Positions 8,155 through 16,017 of a stretch of DNA of 64,000 nt are shown here, piece after piece. The notes below the pieces were generated by a model that saw nothing but the letters and a program-made list of their open reading frames with translations, was not told the origin of the DNA and ran no database searches. Position 1 is the stretch's first letter, and each line of letters begins with the position of its first letter. Origin of the DNA: Streptomyces sp. YIM 130001 (GTDB lineage: Bacteria; Actinomycetota; Actinomycetes; Streptomycetales; Streptomycetaceae); contig NZ_KZ984568.1 of the NCBI RefSeq assembly GCF_003574445.1, positions 62,001-126,000 of the forward strand, in the 5' to 3' direction. The position numbers and the translations under genes are program-made.

Positions 8155-8437
8155 CCGCCGGTGCCGTCCGGGCGGCCGCTGCCGATCGTGGGTCCACGCC
8201 GACCTCCCACGACCTGCGGTCGGCCGCCCCGTGCGGGCCGCGAGAGGGTCCGGCGAGGCCCGTTCCGGCCGCGGTCGGCGGCCCCGAGGGGCTGTGGCAC
8301 AATGGCTAGCTGTACTCGACAGCCGCACAGGACCCCTCTCTCCTCCGGCTGACGCGTCCATCGGGCACGCGAGTACCGCAACCCCACGCGGCATCACGTT
8401 GTGCCCACCCACGTCAAGACCAGGAGACACCACTCCA

Positions 8438-8875
8438 GTGGCAGTCAAGATCAAGCTGAAGCGTCTGGGAAAGATCCGCGCGCCTCACTACCGCATCATC
8501 GTCGCCGACTCCCGCACCCGCCGTGACGGCCGGGCCATCGAGGAGATCGGCCTGTACCACCCGGTGCAGAACCCGTCGCGCATCGAGGTCGACGCCGAGC
8601 GCGTGGCCTACTGGCTGAGTGTCGGCGCGCAGCCGACCGAGCCGGTCATGGCCATCCTCAAGAAGACCGGCGACTGGCAGAAGCACAAGGGCGAGCCCGC
8701 GCCGCCGCCGCTGCTTCAGCCGGAGGAGAAGGCGGCCCGTCCGACCTTCGACGTCGTGAGCGCCGAGGACGGCCCGAAGGGTGAGGCGATCACCCAGAAG
8801 GCGAAGAAGTCCGACAAGAAGGACGACGCCGAGAAGGCCGACGCGTCGGCGTCCGCCGAGTCGACTGAGGCCTGA
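8438..8875 (+). CDS. rpsP: 30S ribosomal protein S16
   Basis: 145 residues from GTG 8438 (VAVKIKLKRLGKIRAPHYRIIVADSR), with AGGAG 11 bases upstream. The first ~85 residues are the conserved S16 fold. The C-terminal ~55 residues are a lysine/alanine/acidic extension usual in actinobacteria. S16 is an early-assembling small-subunit protein. It is the first gene of rpsP-khpA-rimM-trmD, and the stop is separated by two bases from the KH-protein start, indicating translational coupling. About 280 bases upstream are non-coding and presumably hold its promoter, but no confident -35/-10 pair was found. Confidence 0.98.
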   Translation: MAVKIKLKRLGKIRAPHYRIIVADSRTRRDGRAIEEIGLYHPVQNPSRIEVDAERVAYWLSVGAQPTEPVMAILKKTGDWQKHKGEPAPPPLLQPEEKAARPTFDVVSAEDGPKGEAITQKAKKSDKKDDAEKADASASAESTEA

Positions 8876-8877
8876 GC

Positions 8878-9117
8878 ATGCTCGAGGAGGCTCTCGAGCA
8901 CCTCGTGAAAGGCATCGTCGACAACCCCGACGACGTGCAGGTCGCCTCGCGCAACCTGCGCCGCGGGCGTGTACTCGAGGTGCGGGTCCACCCCGAAGAC
9001 CTCGGCAAGGTGATCGGTCGTAACGGCCGCACCGCACGCGCCCTGCGCACCGTCGTGGGTGCCATCGGCGGCCGTGGTGTCCGCGTCGACCTCGTCGACG
9101 TGGACCAGGTCCACTGA
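8878..9117 (+). CDS. khpA: KH-domain RNA-binding protein KhpA
   Basis: 79 residues. A single type II KH domain with the signature VIGRNGRTARALRTVV (about residues 41-56; the GxxG loop is GRNG). It starts two bases after rpsP, the standard actinobacterial and firmicute position. KhpA proteins bind RNA and, in other bacteria, pair with KhpB/EloR to affect cell-wall elongation. No partner is encoded in this window. Confidence 0.93.
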   Translation: MLEEALEHLVKGIVDNPDDVQVASRNLRRGRVLEVRVHPEDLGKVIGRNGRTARALRTVVGAIGGRGVRVDLVDVDQVH

Positions 9118-9220
9118 GTCGTACTCCGGCTCTCGGACCCATCGCAGCACCGGCTCGGGCCGGGGCGGGCACCCGCAAGGGACCCGCCCCGGCCCGTCGT
9201 CGTACGACAGGAGAAGGCAC

Positions 9221-9802
9221 GTGCAGTTGGTAGTGGGACGCATCGGCCGTGCCCACGGCATCAAGGGGGAGCTCACCGTCGAGGTGCGCACCGACGAGCC
9301 CGAGCTGCGGCTCGCCCCGGGCGCCGTCCTGACGACGGACCCGGCGTCCACCGGGCCGCTGACCATCGAGTCGGGCCGGGTGCACAGCGGCCGGCTGCTG
9401 CTCCGTTTCGTGGGCGTACGCGACCGGAACGCCGCAGAGGCGCTGCGCAACACCCTGCTGATCGCCGAGATCGACCCGGAGCAACTGCCCGATGCACCGG
9501 ACGAGTTCTACGACCACCAGCTCATCGACCTCGATGTGGTGACCGTGGACGGCGCCGAGGTGGGCCGGATCACCGAGATCTCGCATCTGCCCTCGCAGGA
9601 CCTGTTCATCATCGAGCGGCCGGACGGCAGCGAGGTCCTCGTACCGTTCGTCGAGGAGATCGTCACCGAGATCGATCTCGACGAGCAGCGCGCCGTCATC
9701 GACCCGCCGCCCGGGCTCATCGACGACCGCGCGGAGATCGCCTCGGCGCGCGAAGCCGAGAACGACGGCGACCCGGGGCGGCCGGCGGAGGACGCAGGCT
9801 GA
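9221..9802 (+). CDS. rimM: Ribosome maturation factor RimM
   Basis: 193 residues from GTG 9221 (VQLVVGRIGRAHGIKGELTVEV), with AGGAGAAGG about eight bases upstream. The RimM N-terminal domain carries GRIGRAHGIKG, and the PRC-barrel part has FYDHQLIDLDVVTVDGAEVGRI and LVPFVEEIV. It assists 30S head maturation by binding S19. The last ~30 residues are an acidic, low-complexity tail. Its stop overlaps the trmD start (TGATG at 9800-9804), so the two are coupled. Confidence 0.97.
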   Translation: MQLVVGRIGRAHGIKGELTVEVRTDEPELRLAPGAVLTTDPASTGPLTIESGRVHSGRLLLRFVGVRDRNAAEALRNTLLIAEIDPEQLPDAPDEFYDHQLIDLDVVTVDGAEVGRITEISHLPSQDLFIIERPDGSEVLVPFVEEIVTEIDLDEQRAVIDPPPGLIDDRAEIASAREAENDGDPGRPAEDAG

Positions 9803-10623
9803 TGCGGCTCGACGTCGTCACGATCTTCCCCGAGTACCTCGAACCCCTGAATGTCTCCCTGGTCGGCAAGGCACGCGCGCGCGGCCGCCTGGACGTCCAG
9901 GTCCACGACCTGCGCGAGTGGACGTACGACCGGCACAACACCGTCGACGACACCCCGTACGGCGGCGGCCCCGGCATGGTCATGAAGACCGAACCTTGGG
10001 GTGACGCCCTCGACACCGTCCTCGCCGACGGCTACGAGCAGGGCGCATCGGGCCCGGCGCTCGTCGTCCCCACCCCCAGCGGCCGGCCCTTCACCCAGGC
10101 GATGGCCCAGGAGTTGTCCGAACAACCCTGGCTGATCTTCACGCCCGCCCGCTACGAGGGCATCGACCGCCGGGTCGTCGACGAGTACGCGACCCGTATG
10201 CCGGTCTACGAGGTATCCATCGGGGACTACGTCCTGGCGGGCGGTGAGGCCGCGGTCCTGGTGATCACCGAGGCGGTGGCCCGGCTGCTCCCGGGAGTGC
10301 TGGGCAACGCGGAGTCGCATCGCGACGACTCCTTCGCCCCGGGCGAGATGGCCAATCTGCTCGAGGGGCCGGTGTACACCAAGCCCCCTCAGTGGCGGGA
10401 CCGCGGAATCCCGCCGGTGCTGCTCAGCGGCCACCACGGCAAGATCGCCCGCTGGCGCCGGGACGAGGCACTGCGCCGCACCACGGCCAACCGTCCCGAC
10501 CTGGTGGAGCGTCTCGACCCCGGCACGTTCGACAAGTACGACCGCGAAATGCTGTCCATCCTGGGCTGGGCACCGGAACCCGGTGGCCGATTTTGGCGCA
10601 GGGCCGACGCCGTGGAAGAATAG
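9802..10623 (+). CDS. trmD: tRNA (guanine-37-N1)-methyltransferase TrmD
   Basis: 273 residues with the SPOUT trefoil-knot methyltransferase motifs: MRLDVVTIFPEYL, DTPYGGGPGMVMK, the SAM-binding knot ARYEGIDRRV...SIGDYVLAGGE, and RDDSF. It methylates G37 of tRNAs that read CNN codons, including proline tRNA, preventing +1 frameshifting. It is translated from an ATG that overlaps the rimM stop. About 130 bases separate it from rplS. Confidence 0.98.
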   Translation: MRLDVVTIFPEYLEPLNVSLVGKARARGRLDVQVHDLREWTYDRHNTVDDTPYGGGPGMVMKTEPWGDALDTVLADGYEQGASGPALVVPTPSGRPFTQAMAQELSEQPWLIFTPARYEGIDRRVVDEYATRMPVYEVSIGDYVLAGGEAAVLVITEAVARLLPGVLGNAESHRDDSFAPGEMANLLEGPVYTKPPQWRDRGIPPVLLSGHHGKIARWRRDEALRRTTANRPDLVERLDPGTFDKYDREMLSILGWAPEPGGRFWRRADAVEE

Positions 10624-10752
10624 GCCGCTGCTGTACGTCCGGCGTGCGCCCCTGCCACAGGGGGATACGACGCCCGTCCGACGCGATCAGCACCCACATA
10701 CCTCTCACGAATCCGTTGATGACCTGTGGCATCAGCGAGGAAGCAGACGATC

Positions 10753-11103
10753 ATGGCTAACCTGCTCGACTCCGTCGACTCCGCGTCGCTGCGCGACGAC
10801 GTCCCGGCCTTCCGCCCGGGCGACACCGTCAACGTCCACGTGCGCGTCATCGAGGGCAGCCGCTCCCGTGTGCAGCAGTTCAAGGGCGTCGTCATCCGCC
10901 GGCAGGGCTCCGGCGTCCGCGAGACCTTCACGGTCCGCAAGGTCTCCTTCTCCGTCGGCGTCGAGCGCACCTTCCCGGTGCACACCCCGATCGTCGAGAA
11001 GATCGAGCTCGTGACCCGCGGTGCCGTCCGCCGCGCGAAGCTCTACTACCTGCGCGACCTGCGCGGCAAGGCCGCGAAGATCAAGGAGAAGCGCGACAAC
11101 TGA
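10753..11103 (+). CDS. rplS: 50S ribosomal protein L19
   Basis: 116 residues from ATG 10753 (MANLLDSVDSASLRDDVPAF). The conserved core FRPGDTVNVHVRVIEG, RVQQFKGVVIRRQGSGV, VERTFPVHTPIVEKIE and RAKLYYLRDLRGKAAKIKE is complete. L19 lies at the 30S-50S interface. It ends the rpsP ribosomal block and is followed 45 bases later by the signal peptidase series. The 130-base gap after trmD could hold its own promoter or leader, but none was confidently identified. Confidence 0.98.
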   Translation: MANLLDSVDSASLRDDVPAFRPGDTVNVHVRVIEGSRSRVQQFKGVVIRRQGSGVRETFTVRKVSFSVGVERTFPVHTPIVEKIELVTRGAVRRAKLYYLRDLRGKAAKIKEKRDN

Positions 11104-11148
11104 TCTCGTGCAGGCGTTCATAGGAGGGCGGGCTAAGCTCTGCCCCCG

Positions 11149-11835
11149 ATGGACACCGAAGCACAGCACACGGAGCGCGATCGCTCCTCCCGGGACGCCG
11201 CAGAGGCGGACGGGGAGGAGGGGTCGCGCTCCGCGCGTTCGGGCGGCTGGTCCCTGTGGCACAAGGCCGGCCTGCTCGGACTCCTGTGCGTCGCCTGCCT
11301 GTTGCTCGTCAGCACCTTCGTGATGCAGCCGTTCCTCATCCCCAGTGGCTCGATGGAGCCCTCCCTGAGATCAGGGGACCGGGTACTGGTGAACAAGTTG
11401 GCGTACCGTTTCGATTCCGAGCCGCAGCGCGGGGATGTCGTCGTCTTCGACGGATCTGGGTACTTCGGTGACGACGACTACATCAAGCGCGTCGCCGGTG
11501 TCGGTGGTGACCGGGTGGTGTGCTGCGGCGAGCAGGGGAGGCTCGAGGTGAACGGCGAGGCGGTCGACGAGCGGTATCTCTTCCCGGGTGACGCGCCCTC
11601 ATCGGTGCCTTTCGACATCGTCGTACCCGAAGGATCGCTCTTCGTGCTCGGCGACCACCGCAGTGCGTCGAGCGACTCGCGCGACCACCTCGGATCGCCC
11701 GGGGGCGGCATGGTGCCGGTCGAATCGGTGATCGGCAGAGCCGACTGGATCGGATGGCCGGCCGGCCGCTGGACTTCGATCGACCGCCCCGGGACGTTCG
11801 CACGCGTGCCGGACCCCGGCGGTGCGCATGGGTAG
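11149..11835 (+). CDS. lepB: Type I signal peptidase (first of four)
   Basis: 228 residues. A hydrophilic N-terminus of about 37 residues precedes one membrane helix (AGLLGLLCVACLLLVSTFVM). The catalytic serine lies in PSGSM (S68), the general-base lysine in YIKRVAG (K113), and the GDHRSASSDSRDH box closes the catalytic domain. There is no C-terminal anchor, unlike the fourth paralogue. It corresponds by position to the first sip gene of Streptomyces. The acid residue run EADGEEG before the helix is unusual beside the basic N-termini of its neighbours. Its stop overlaps the next gene. Confidence 0.95.
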   Translation: MDTEAQHTERDRSSRDAAEADGEEGSRSARSGGWSLWHKAGLLGLLCVACLLLVSTFVMQPFLIPSGSMEPSLRSGDRVLVNKLAYRFDSEPQRGDVVVFDGSGYFGDDDYIKRVAGVGGDRVVCCGEQGRLEVNGEAVDERYLFPGDAPSSVPFDIVVPEGSLFVLGDHRSASSDSRDHLGSPGGGMVPVESVIGRADWIGWPAGRWTSIDRPGTFARVPDPGGAHG

Positions 11836-12949
11836 TCGCGGACGCCCACGCAACGCTCGCCGCGCGGACAACCGACTGCCCACGGGGACCAGGCCGACCA
11901 GCGATCCGATACGGCCGGGCCGTGCCGAACGCCGCCGGCTGGCGAAGAAGGTCAAGCGCCGTCGCCGTCGCTCGGCGGTGAAGGAGATACCCCTCCTCAT
12001 AGGCGTGGCCCTGCTGATCGCGCTCGGCCTGAAGACGTTCCTGGTGCAGGCCTTCGTGATCCCTTCGGGGTCGATGGAACAGACCATCAAGATCGGCGAC
12101 CGTGTGCTCGTCGACAAGCTCACACCCTGGTTCGGCTCCAAGCCGCAGCGCGGCGACGTCGTCGTCTTCAAGGATCCGGGCGGCTGGCTCCAGAAGGAGC
12201 AGAACACCAGGGACAAGGACGATCCGGTGATCGTCAAACAGCTGAAGGAAGGCCTCGGCTTCATCGGCCTGCTGCCGTCCGAGGACGAACAGGACCTGAT
12301 CAAGCGCGTGGTGGCGGTCGGCGGCGACCGGGTCAAGTGCTGTGGCGAGGACGGCCGCGTCACGGTCAACGGCACCCCGATCAGCGAGCCGTATCTCAAT
12401 CCCGGCGATCGTCCGTCGATGACCAAGTTCGATGTGACCGTGCCGAAGGGCAGACTCTTCGTCATGGGCGACCACAGGTCGAACTCGGCGGACTCCAGGG
12501 CGCACATGGACCAGGGCCACGACGGGACCGTCTCCGAGGACGGGGTGGTCGGGCGAGCGGTGGTCACGGCCTGGCCGTTCGACCACTGGCGCACCCTGGA
12601 AGAGCGCGAGACCTACGCCTCCGTCCCCGATCCGCAGAACGCGGGGGGCGTCAGGACGGCGGCCGACGGTCCGTCGCATAGGCTGGCGAGCGAGAATCTG
12701 AACGCACGACCCCACCTCCCGACCCCTGCGGAACTCCCGCTCGTTATGGGAGTGGTAGGCCTGCATCACGTCTGGGGCAGGCAGCGGTACGTATCGAGGA
12801 GTGGATGTGGGGGATTTGGCCGTCGGCGCACGATCCGGACACGAGGGACCCGAAGACGATCGCGATGCGCGCGAGGCGATCGGTGGTGGCGGTTCGGACG
12901 GCAGCAGCGCGTCGGGTGGCGGCTCCGGCGGCGACGGTTCCGGGAATGA
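11828..12949 (+). CDS. lepB: Type I signal peptidase (second of four)
   Basis: 373 residues from ATG 11828; GTG 11822 is an alternative two codons earlier. It overlaps the end of the first lepB by 8 bases. A very basic N-terminus (KKVKRRRRR) flanks a membrane helix (LLIGVALLIALGLKTFLVQ). The catalytic serine is S82 in PSGSM and the lysine K159 in LIKRVVAVGG, with an insertion of about 30 residues between the boxes. The frame stays open some 140 bases into the next lepB gene, giving an arginine-rich tail unlike any peptidase domain, so the functional C-terminus is probably near the VPDPQN segment. Confidence 0.93.
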   Translation: MGSRGRPRNARRADNRLPTGTRPTSDPIRPGRAERRRLAKKVKRRRRRSAVKEIPLLIGVALLIALGLKTFLVQAFVIPSGSMEQTIKIGDRVLVDKLTPWFGSKPQRGDVVVFKDPGGWLQKEQNTRDKDDPVIVKQLKEGLGFIGLLPSEDEQDLIKRVVAVGGDRVKCCGEDGRVTVNGTPISEPYLNPGDRPSMTKFDVTVPKGRLFVMGDHRSNSADSRAHMDQGHDGTVSEDGVVGRAVVTAWPFDHWRTLEERETYASVPDPQNAGGVRTAADGPSHRLASENLNARPHLPTPAELPLVMGVVGLHHVWGRQRYVSRSGCGGFGRRRTIRTRGTRRRSRCARGDRWWRFGRQQRVGWRLRRRRFRE

Positions 12950-13775
12950 CGGCGGCGCCGGGCGATCCGGGGGCGGCTCGTCCGATGCGGGCGGCTCCTC
13001 GAAGGCGTCCGCACCGAAGAAGGCCAAGTCCTTCTGGAAGGAGCTGCCGCTCCTCATCGGTATCGCCCTCGTCCTGGCGCTGGTGATCAAGACGTTCCTG
13101 GTGCAGGCGTTCTCGATCCCCTCGGACTCCATGCAGAACACCCTGCAGCGCGGCGACCGCGTCCTGGTCGACAAGCTCACCCCGTGGTTCGGTTCGGAGC
13201 CGGAGCGCGGCGAGGTGGTCGTCTTCCACGATCCGGGCAACTGGCTGGCCGGCGAGCCGACTCCGACGCCCAACGCGATGCAGCGGGCGCTCAGTTGGAT
13301 CGGCCTGATGCCGTCCGCCGAGGACAAGGACCTGATCAAGCGCGTCATCGGCACCGCGGGCGACGTGATCGAGTGCAAGGGCACCGGCCCGGTCAAGGTG
13401 AACGGCAAGGCCCTCGAAGAGAACTCGTACGTTTTCGCAGGCAACACCCCGTGCAGTGAGGACGACCAGGGCGGCCAGTTCAAGGTCACCGTTCCCGCCG
13501 GCAAGATCTGGGTGATGGGCGACCACCGGCAGAACTCGCTGGACTCGCGTTACCACCAGCAGGACCCGGGCGGCGGCTTCGTACCCACCGACAAGGTCGT
13601 GGGCCGCGCCGTGGTCAAGGCCTGGCCGGTCAACCGCTGGGGCACGCTCCCGGTGCCGGACACCTTCAGCCAGTCCGGGATCTCGTCCGCCGCTGCGGCG
13701 GCGACCCCTGGTGCTCTCGGGCTCGCGGGCGCGCTGCCTCTCGTGCTGTGGCGCCGGCGCAGGGTTTCTGGCTGA
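12807..13775 (+). CDS. lepB: Type I signal peptidase (third of four)
   Basis: 322 residues from GTG 12807, chosen because GAGGAG (12796-12801) lies five bases upstream; GTG 12801 would leave no spacing. A long glycine/serine-rich linker (about residues 26-65) precedes the membrane helix (LPLLIGIALVLALVIKTFLVQ). The catalytic serine is S108 in PSDSM, where the usual glycine is aspartate, and the lysine is K178 in LIKRVIGTAGD. A second hydrophobic stretch (GALGLAGALPLVLW) followed by RRRR forms a C-terminal anchor. The whole N-terminal coding region overlaps the 3' end of the second lepB frame. Confidence 0.93.
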   Translation: MGDLAVGARSGHEGPEDDRDAREAIGGGGSDGSSASGGGSGGDGSGNDGGAGRSGGGSSDAGGSSKASAPKKAKSFWKELPLLIGIALVLALVIKTFLVQAFSIPSDSMQNTLQRGDRVLVDKLTPWFGSEPERGEVVVFHDPGNWLAGEPTPTPNAMQRALSWIGLMPSAEDKDLIKRVIGTAGDVIECKGTGPVKVNGKALEENSYVFAGNTPCSEDDQGGQFKVTVPAGKIWVMGDHRQNSLDSRYHQQDPGGGFVPTDKVVGRAVVKAWPVNRWGTLPVPDTFSQSGISSAAAAATPGALGLAGALPLVLWRRRRVSG

Positions 13776-13855
13776 CGTACCGCCGGGTAGGGTGCCGTCC
13801 CAGATCGACGATCTTCCGAACGGGAGATCGGTTCTCCGAACGCGGGAGCGCTGGG

Positions 13856-14605
13856 ATGACTTCTGAGGGACGTACGGGCGAGGGTCGCGGACGGCTCGGC
13901 AGCGTGCTGTCGGGCTGTGCCGTGGCCCTCGGCTGTGTGCTCTTCCTGGGCGGCTTCGCCTGGGGCGCGTTCGTCTACCAGCCGTACACGGTTCCCACGG
14001 AGTCCATGACGCCGACCATCGGCGCAGGTGACCGGGTGCTGGCAGAGCGGATAGACGGCGACGAGGTCCGTCGTGGTGACGTGGTGGTGTTCAAGCAGAA
14101 GTCCTGGGGCGACCTGCCCATGGTCAAGCGCGTGGTCGGCGTCGGCGGCGACAAGGTCGCCTGCTGTACGCGCGGCGGTGGGCTCACGGTCAACGGCAAG
14201 GCGGTCGACGAACCGTATCTGCCGAAGGACTCGGATCTCGAGGCGAAGCCGATACCGCCCACGGAGGTGCCGAAGGGCCGGCTGTTCCTGCTCGGGGACG
14301 AGCGCACCGCGTCGCTCGACTCCAGCGTGCATCTCGACGAGGCCGACAACGGCTCGGTGCCGCGTAGCGCCGTGAATGCCCGGGTCGACGCGATTGCCTG
14401 GCCGATGGACGGCATGCTGCAGCGGCCCGATGGCTTCGCTCGCCTGCCCGGCGGGGTCTCCGAGCCCGGGCCGCTGCGGCTGCAGGTGGCGGCGGTGATC
14501 GCCGGAGCTGTGCTGATTCTCGGCGGCGCCGCGTACGGGCCGGTGGCGGCCAGGCGACGCAAGGCGTCGGCGCCGCGTCGGACGGAGCCGGCCGGTGTCC
14601 GCTGA
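13856..14605 (+). CDS. lepB: Type I signal peptidase (fourth of four)
   Basis: 249 residues from ATG 13856 with GGGAG upstream. The N-terminal helix is GCAVALGCVLFLGGFAWGAFV. The catalytic serine is S50 in PTESM, with PTE in place of the usual PSG, and the lysine is K91 in MVKRVVGVGG. The GDERTASLDSS box has GDE instead of GDH. A C-terminal membrane helix (VAAVIAGAVLILGGAAYGPVAA) with following arginines gives a two-anchor topology. It overlaps the Nudix gene by 11 bases and is separated from the third lepB by 80 bases that may hold a promoter. Confidence 0.94.
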   Translation: MTSEGRTGEGRGRLGSVLSGCAVALGCVLFLGGFAWGAFVYQPYTVPTESMTPTIGAGDRVLAERIDGDEVRRGDVVVFKQKSWGDLPMVKRVVGVGGDKVACCTRGGGLTVNGKAVDEPYLPKDSDLEAKPIPPTEVPKGRLFLLGDERTASLDSSVHLDEADNGSVPRSAVNARVDAIAWPMDGMLQRPDGFARLPGGVSEPGPLRLQVAAVIAGAVLILGGAAYGPVAARRRKASAPRRTEPAGVR

Positions 14606-15089
14606 CCGCGAGCTGCGCAAGGTCTCCCGGATCGTGCTGCTCGACCCCGCCGACCGGATCCTGCTGATGCACGGCCACGAGCCGGACGATCCTGCGGACA
14701 ACTGGTGGTTCACGCCCGGCGGCGGTCTCGAAGGCGCCGAGACGCACGAGGAGGCCGCGCTCCGGGAGCTCGCCGAGGAGACGGGTATCACGGATGTCGA
14801 GCTCGGGCCGGTGCTCTGGCGCAGGATCTGCTCGTTCCCGTTCGACGGCCGGCGCTGGGATCAGGACGAGTGGTACTTCCTCGCCCGCACGACGCGGACC
14901 GAGACGGTGACCGAGGGGTTCACGGAGCTGGAGCGGCGCAGTGTCGCCGGGTCGCGGTGGTGGACTTTCCCGGAACTCGCCGGGTCGCGTGAGACTGTGT
15001 ATCCGACCAGGCTCGCCGGGCTGCTCGGGAAGCTGCTCGACGAGGGTCCTCCGAGCAGTCCCGTGGTCCTTGACACCGAAATCGTCTAG
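14595..15089 (+). CDS. Nudix hydrolase
   Basis: 164 residues from GTG 14595, overlapping the last lepB by 11 bases. A complete Nudix box, in the form GX5EX7REUXEEXGU, runs from GGLEGAETHEEAALRELAEE to TGI at about residues 42-64. The strands before and after (RIVLLDPADRILLMHG, DEWYFLARTT) fit the Nudix fold. The substrate is not evident; family members hydrolyse nucleoside diphosphates linked to other moieties. The position after the signal peptidases is conserved in Streptomyces as I recall. Confidence 0.92.
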   Translation: MSADRELRKVSRIVLLDPADRILLMHGHEPDDPADNWWFTPGGGLEGAETHEEAALRELAEETGITDVELGPVLWRRICSFPFDGRRWDQDEWYFLARTTRTETVTEGFTELERRSVAGSRWWTFPELAGSRETVYPTRLAGLLGKLLDEGPPSSPVVLDTEIV

Positions 15090-15144
15090 GGGCTCGCGGG
15101 ACTGGCGCACAATAGGGGGACGCAAGGCTGAAGGGGAACATGCC

Positions 15145-15453
15145 ATGAGCGCGGAGGATCTCGAGAAGTACGAGACCGAGATGGAGCTCAAGCTCTACCG
15201 GGAGTACCGCGACGTCGTCGGCCTGTTCAAATACGTGATCGAGACCGAGCGGCGTTTCTACCTCACCAACGACTACGAGATGCAGGTGCACTCGGTCCAG
15301 GGGGAGGTCTTTTTCGAGGTGTCCATGGCCGATGCATGGGTGTGGGACATGTATCGGCCGGCCCGGTTCGTCAAGCAGGTGCGTGTGCTGACGTTCAAGG
15401 ACGTGAATATCGAGGAGCTCAACAAGAGCGATCTCGAGCTGCCGAGCGGCTGA
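15145..15453 (+). CDS. DUF2469-family protein
   Basis: 102 residues from ATG 15145 with AAGGGGAA nine bases upstream. The sequence MSAEDLEKYETEMELKLYRE, followed by DVVGLFKYVIETERRFYLTND and ADAWVWDMYRPARF, is the highly conserved actinobacterial DUF2469 protein. It is acidic and rich in aromatic residues. The function is unknown; its near-invariant place between signal peptidase and YraN/YifB genes suggests a housekeeping role. No membrane segment or metal motif is visible. Confidence 0.9.
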   Translation: MSAEDLEKYETEMELKLYREYRDVVGLFKYVIETERRFYLTNDYEMQVHSVQGEVFFEVSMADAWVWDMYRPARFVKQVRVLTFKDVNIEELNKSDLELPSG

Positions 15454-15621
15454 GGGCTCGGGAGCCTGGTCGCTGACCAGGGCCGGTGGCGTCACGGGGT
15501 TTCCGTGAGGACGGTTTTCCACCCGTACGAGTGGCGGAGTTTTCCACAATCGCTCGGTTGTCCACCAAGATCACCACGCTTCGCCGTGATGCGTCACCTT
15601 CGTCTGCGGAGGTGGTGCGGG

Positions 15622-16017
15622 ATGAACGCACGGACGGCGATCGGCCGGTACGGCGAGAAGCTGGCGGCACGACGGCTGACCGAGGCCGGGATGACGATTC
15701 TGGCCCAGAACTGGCGGCCGGGCCGCAGCGGCGAGATCGACATCGTGGCACTGGACGGCGACGCCCTGGTGGTCTGCGAGGTCAAGACGCGCAGTGCGGC
15801 GCGGGCCGCCGCGGCCGGTGGCCGGGGCGGTGGGACGTTCGAGCATCCGATGGCCGCGGTCACACAGGCCAAGGCGGAGCGGCTCAGGAAACTGGCCGGG
15901 CACTGGGTCAGGCAGCACGGTGGACCGCCTGACGGCGGGGTGCGGATCGACCTTGTGGGCGTTCTGCTGCCGGCCAGGGGAGCACCCGTCGTGGAGCACG
16001 CGCGGGGGGTGGCCTGA
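15622..16017 (+). CDS. YraN-family (UPF0102) endonuclease-like protein
   Basis: 131 residues from ATG 15622, chosen over upstream in-frame starts because GGAGGT lies eight bases before it. The restriction-endonuclease-like core is visible: GRYGEKLAARRLTEAGM, NWRPGRSGEIDIVALD and VVCEVKTRS (the D...ExK pattern). The family is predicted to be a nuclease linked to DNA processing. It is translationally coupled to the YifB gene (TGATG at 16015-16019), a pairing found in many bacteria together with dprA. Confidence 0.9.
   Translation: MNARTAIGRYGEKLAARRLTEAGMTILAQNWRPGRSGEIDIVALDGDALVVCEVKTRSAARAAAAGGRGGGTFEHPMAAVTQAKAERLRKLAGHWVRQHGGPPDGGVRIDLVGVLLPARGAPVVEHARGVA

Noticed and set aside
8281..8330. 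Possible rpsP promoter (CACAAT at 8298-8303)
   Set aside because: No acceptable -35 at 16-19 bases upstream; left unlisted rather than guessed.
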